NCBI GenBank assembly: GCA_019307665.1
Contig: JAFDJC010000031.1
Location: 1-16,369 of the forward strand
Source: Deltaproteobacteria bacterium
GTDB taxonomy: Bacteria; Desulfobacterota; Desulfobacteria; Desulfobacterales; SURF-7
Reading direction: 5' to 3'
Length of the DNA stretch: 16,369 nt
Part shown: one piece after another, positions 15,465 to 16,369 of the stretch
Numbering within the stretch: the first letter of the stretch is position 1
Layout: every line of letters begins with the position of its first letter
The notes under the pieces: generated by a model
What the model saw: the letters and a program-made list of their open reading frames with translations, nothing else
Databases searched by the model: none
Told to the model about the DNA's origin: nothing
Position numbers and translations under genes: made by a program

Positions 15465-15934
15465 TCAAAAAGATATGCACCGATTTTTCCATAAAAATCG
15501 GTTGAGTCGAATTGTGTGCCTATCAGTGAATCATGGCTTATATTTCTGATGACAGCTTCCTTCTTGATGAAAGATTTCTCTTTGTCATTCAGGTGAAAGT
15601 CAACACAAAGCCTGTCGCCGATTCTGAATTCAGCTTTAACATGTGATTTGAATTTCAGGCCGGCACGTGAAAGATCCATAATCACAATATTCCCTTTTTC
15701 AATTTCGCTTGTTTCAAGAGAACGGCTGAAGATACCGGGAAGTGTAATCTCTTTTCTGCGATAACTTCTTCTTTCTAAAAGTACTTCACAAGAATGTCCG
15801 CACGGGCACTTGCAGTTCACCTTAACTTTTTTTTTAGTCTTTTTATATTTTTTAACATTTACAGTTTTTGATTTTTTGCATTTTGGACAGACAAACGATG
15901 CTTTGTCATCAAAAGTATATATTTTGTGCGTCAT
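15461..15934 (-). CDS. PilZ-domain protein with N-terminal zinc-ribbon-like Cys cluster
   Basis: 157 residues. The N-terminal part (1-52) has CPKC (16-19) and a second set of Cys (41, 43, 45, 49) within CKCPCGHSC, separated by a Lys-rich stretch, as in a zinc ribbon. The C-terminal part is a PilZ domain: RRSYRR (55-60) supplies the RxxxR motif and MDLSRAGLKF the [D/N]xSxxG motif (Asp87, Ser89, Gly92), the two sites that bind cyclic di-GMP. The expected role is a small cyclic di-GMP effector, with the ribbon perhaps mediating protein or nucleic-acid contact; targets are unknown. GGGA lies 7 nt before the ATG. It ends against sppA with a 4-bp overlap. Confidence 0.87.
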   Translation of the reverse strand: MTHKIYTFDDKASFVCPKCKKSKTVNVKKYKKTKKKVKVNCKCPCGHSCEVLLERRSYRRKEITLPGIFSRSLETSEIEKGNIVIMDLSRAGLKFKSHVKAEFRIGDRLCVDFHLNDKEKSFIKKEAVIRNISHDSLIGTQFDSTDFYGKIGAYLFD

Positions 15935-16016
15935 ATTTTTATCCCATATAGCCTTTAATAAGAGAAATCGTACGATAAATAATAAATAAAAAATGCTGTA
16001 AGAACATTAAATAATG

Positions 16017-16044
16017 TATATAATAAAAATAAATCGCGAGTCAA
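16017..16044 (-). promoter_or_regulatory. Candidate promoter for the PilZ gene
   Basis: On the minus strand TTGACT (16044-16039) is followed after 16 nt by TATATA (16022-16017), or after 18 nt by TATACA. Transcription would start near 16010, giving a leader of about 76 nt before the PilZ ATG at 15934. Confidence 0.4.
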
Positions 16045-16076
16045 ACAAAATATCGTTAAAAATATTAAAAAGCGGC

Positions 16077-16092
16077 GGTGCCTAAAAGCACC
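16077..16092. other. Short hairpin GGTGC/GCACC
   Basis: GGTGC (16077-16081) and GCACC (16088-16092) around CTAAAA. Read on the minus strand the stem is followed by GCCGC and TTTTT, so it could be a weak terminator for a minus-strand gene to the right. A second GGTGC at 16111-16115 and an ATGGGT directly after the stem (16093-16098) recall the neighbouring repeat elements but may be chance. Confidence 0.35.
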
Positions 16093-16175
16093 ATGGGTAG
16101 TTTTTGTCAAGGTGCAAACTTTCAGGACTTTTCCCAAAATTTTTTCATGTTCAAAAAAGAAATATCCGGCACTAC

Positions 16176-16221
16176 ATGGGTGGCCCAGACAACTTGTTGT
16201 CTGGGTGCGTAGCACAAGAAG
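16176..16221 (+). repeat. REP-like double-hairpin element, copy 1
   Basis: 46 nt: ATGGGTGG, then a perfect 9-bp stem CCCAGACAA (16184-16192) and TTGTCTGGG (16197-16205) with loop CTTG, then a short stem GTGC/GCAC (16205-16208 and 16212-16215) with loop GTA, then AAGAAG (16216-16221). It aligns without gaps to the inverted copy at 16279-16324. Confidence 0.8.
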
Positions 16222-16278
16222 CTTAAAATGCCAGCCAAATAACGATTTAAGACTAATGAACCTGATAAGAACCTATTC

Positions 16279-16324
16279 CTTCTTGCCCTTCGGGCACTGG
16301 CAACGAGTTGCCAGTGTTACCCAT
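16279..16324 (-). repeat. REP-like double-hairpin element, copy 2 (inverted)
   Basis: Read on the minus strand: ATGGGTAA, a perfect 9-bp stem CACTGGCAA and TTGCCAGTG with loop CTCG (16295-16316), a short stem GCCC/GGGC with loop GAA (16285-16295), then AAGAAG (16284-16279). The layout and length equal copy 1, and each stem difference between copies is compensated on the other arm. The AAGAAG ends of the two copies face each other across 57 nt. Confidence 0.8.
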
Positions 16325-16369
16325 CATCTACAAATGATCAAAAAAAGGCTTTTTCACTTACAAATCCGG

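Larger units (their letters stand above)
15935..16369. other. Gene-free region with structured elements
   Basis: 435 bp without a credible gene. 15935-16070 is very AT-rich and holds the likely PilZ promoter. 16077-16092 is a hairpin. 16176-16324 carries two inverted copies of a double-hairpin element. An 86-codon open frame on the minus strand (15955-16215) runs through these structures and starts inside the first of them, so I regard it as chance. Sequence beyond 16325 shows nothing I can name. Confidence 0.7.

Noticed and set aside
15955..16215. 86-codon minus-strand open frame in the right-end gap
   Set aside because: It begins inside the first double-hairpin element, crosses another hairpin and very AT-rich DNA, and shows no recognisable domain. 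More likely chance reading of a repeat-rich gap.
16176..16324. CRISPR array
   Set aside because: Only two copies, in inverted orientation and with diverged stems; there is no direct repeat-spacer pattern and no cas gene.

Overview
This window looks like chromosomal DNA from an anaerobic Desulfobacterota-type bacterium (a Desulfobacterales-like sulfate reducer or relative). The inference rests on moderate, somewhat AT-leaning composition, an acyl-CoA dehydrogenase/ETF operon, a hybrid sensor kinase with a delta-proteobacterial type of N-terminal domain, and the gene order cmk-rpsA-sppA. No marker here fixes the species.

Layout. (1) 2-142: the last 46 codons of an RluA/RluD-type pseudouridine synthase. 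(2) 199-3211, minus strand: a tight acyl-CoA dehydrogenase-etfB-etfA operon, with a candidate promoter at 3262-3291. (3) 3483-3558: tRNA-Thr(CGU), followed after 13 nt by a 982-residue membrane-anchored hybrid histidine kinase (3572-6520). (4) 6699-8467: a nitronate monooxygenase/FabK-like flavoprotein that lacks the family catalytic His, followed 8 nt later by larE (sulfur transferase). (5) 8460-9107, minus: a secreted START-domain protein whose end overlaps larE. It is divergent from a paraoxonase-like lipoprotein (9301-10386). (6) 10413-14478: hisC, cmk and rpsA; S1 has six S1 domains and a long acidic, repeat-bearing tail. (7) A rho-independent terminator at 14516-14549, then sppA (14565-15464), which overlaps by 4 bp a convergent zinc-ribbon PilZ protein (15461-15934). 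(8) 15935-16369: no credible gene, but several structured elements.

How the genes fit together. Region 2 is a complete module for acyl-CoA oxidation (or enoyl-CoA reduction) with electron transfer. Regions 6 and 7 form a housekeeping block (histidine biosynthesis, CMP phosphorylation, translation, membrane proteolysis). Regions 3 to 5 and the PilZ gene are signalling, cofactor and envelope functions with no single obvious pathway.

Most notable observation. The gene-free right end carries two inverted 46-nt copies of a double-hairpin element (16176-16221 and 16279-16324). They align without gaps, and every difference in the stems is compensated on the opposite arm (five covarying base pairs). 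This points to a structured, probably mobile or REP/BIME-like element. I see no CRISPR array, no phage gene and no transposase gene in the window.
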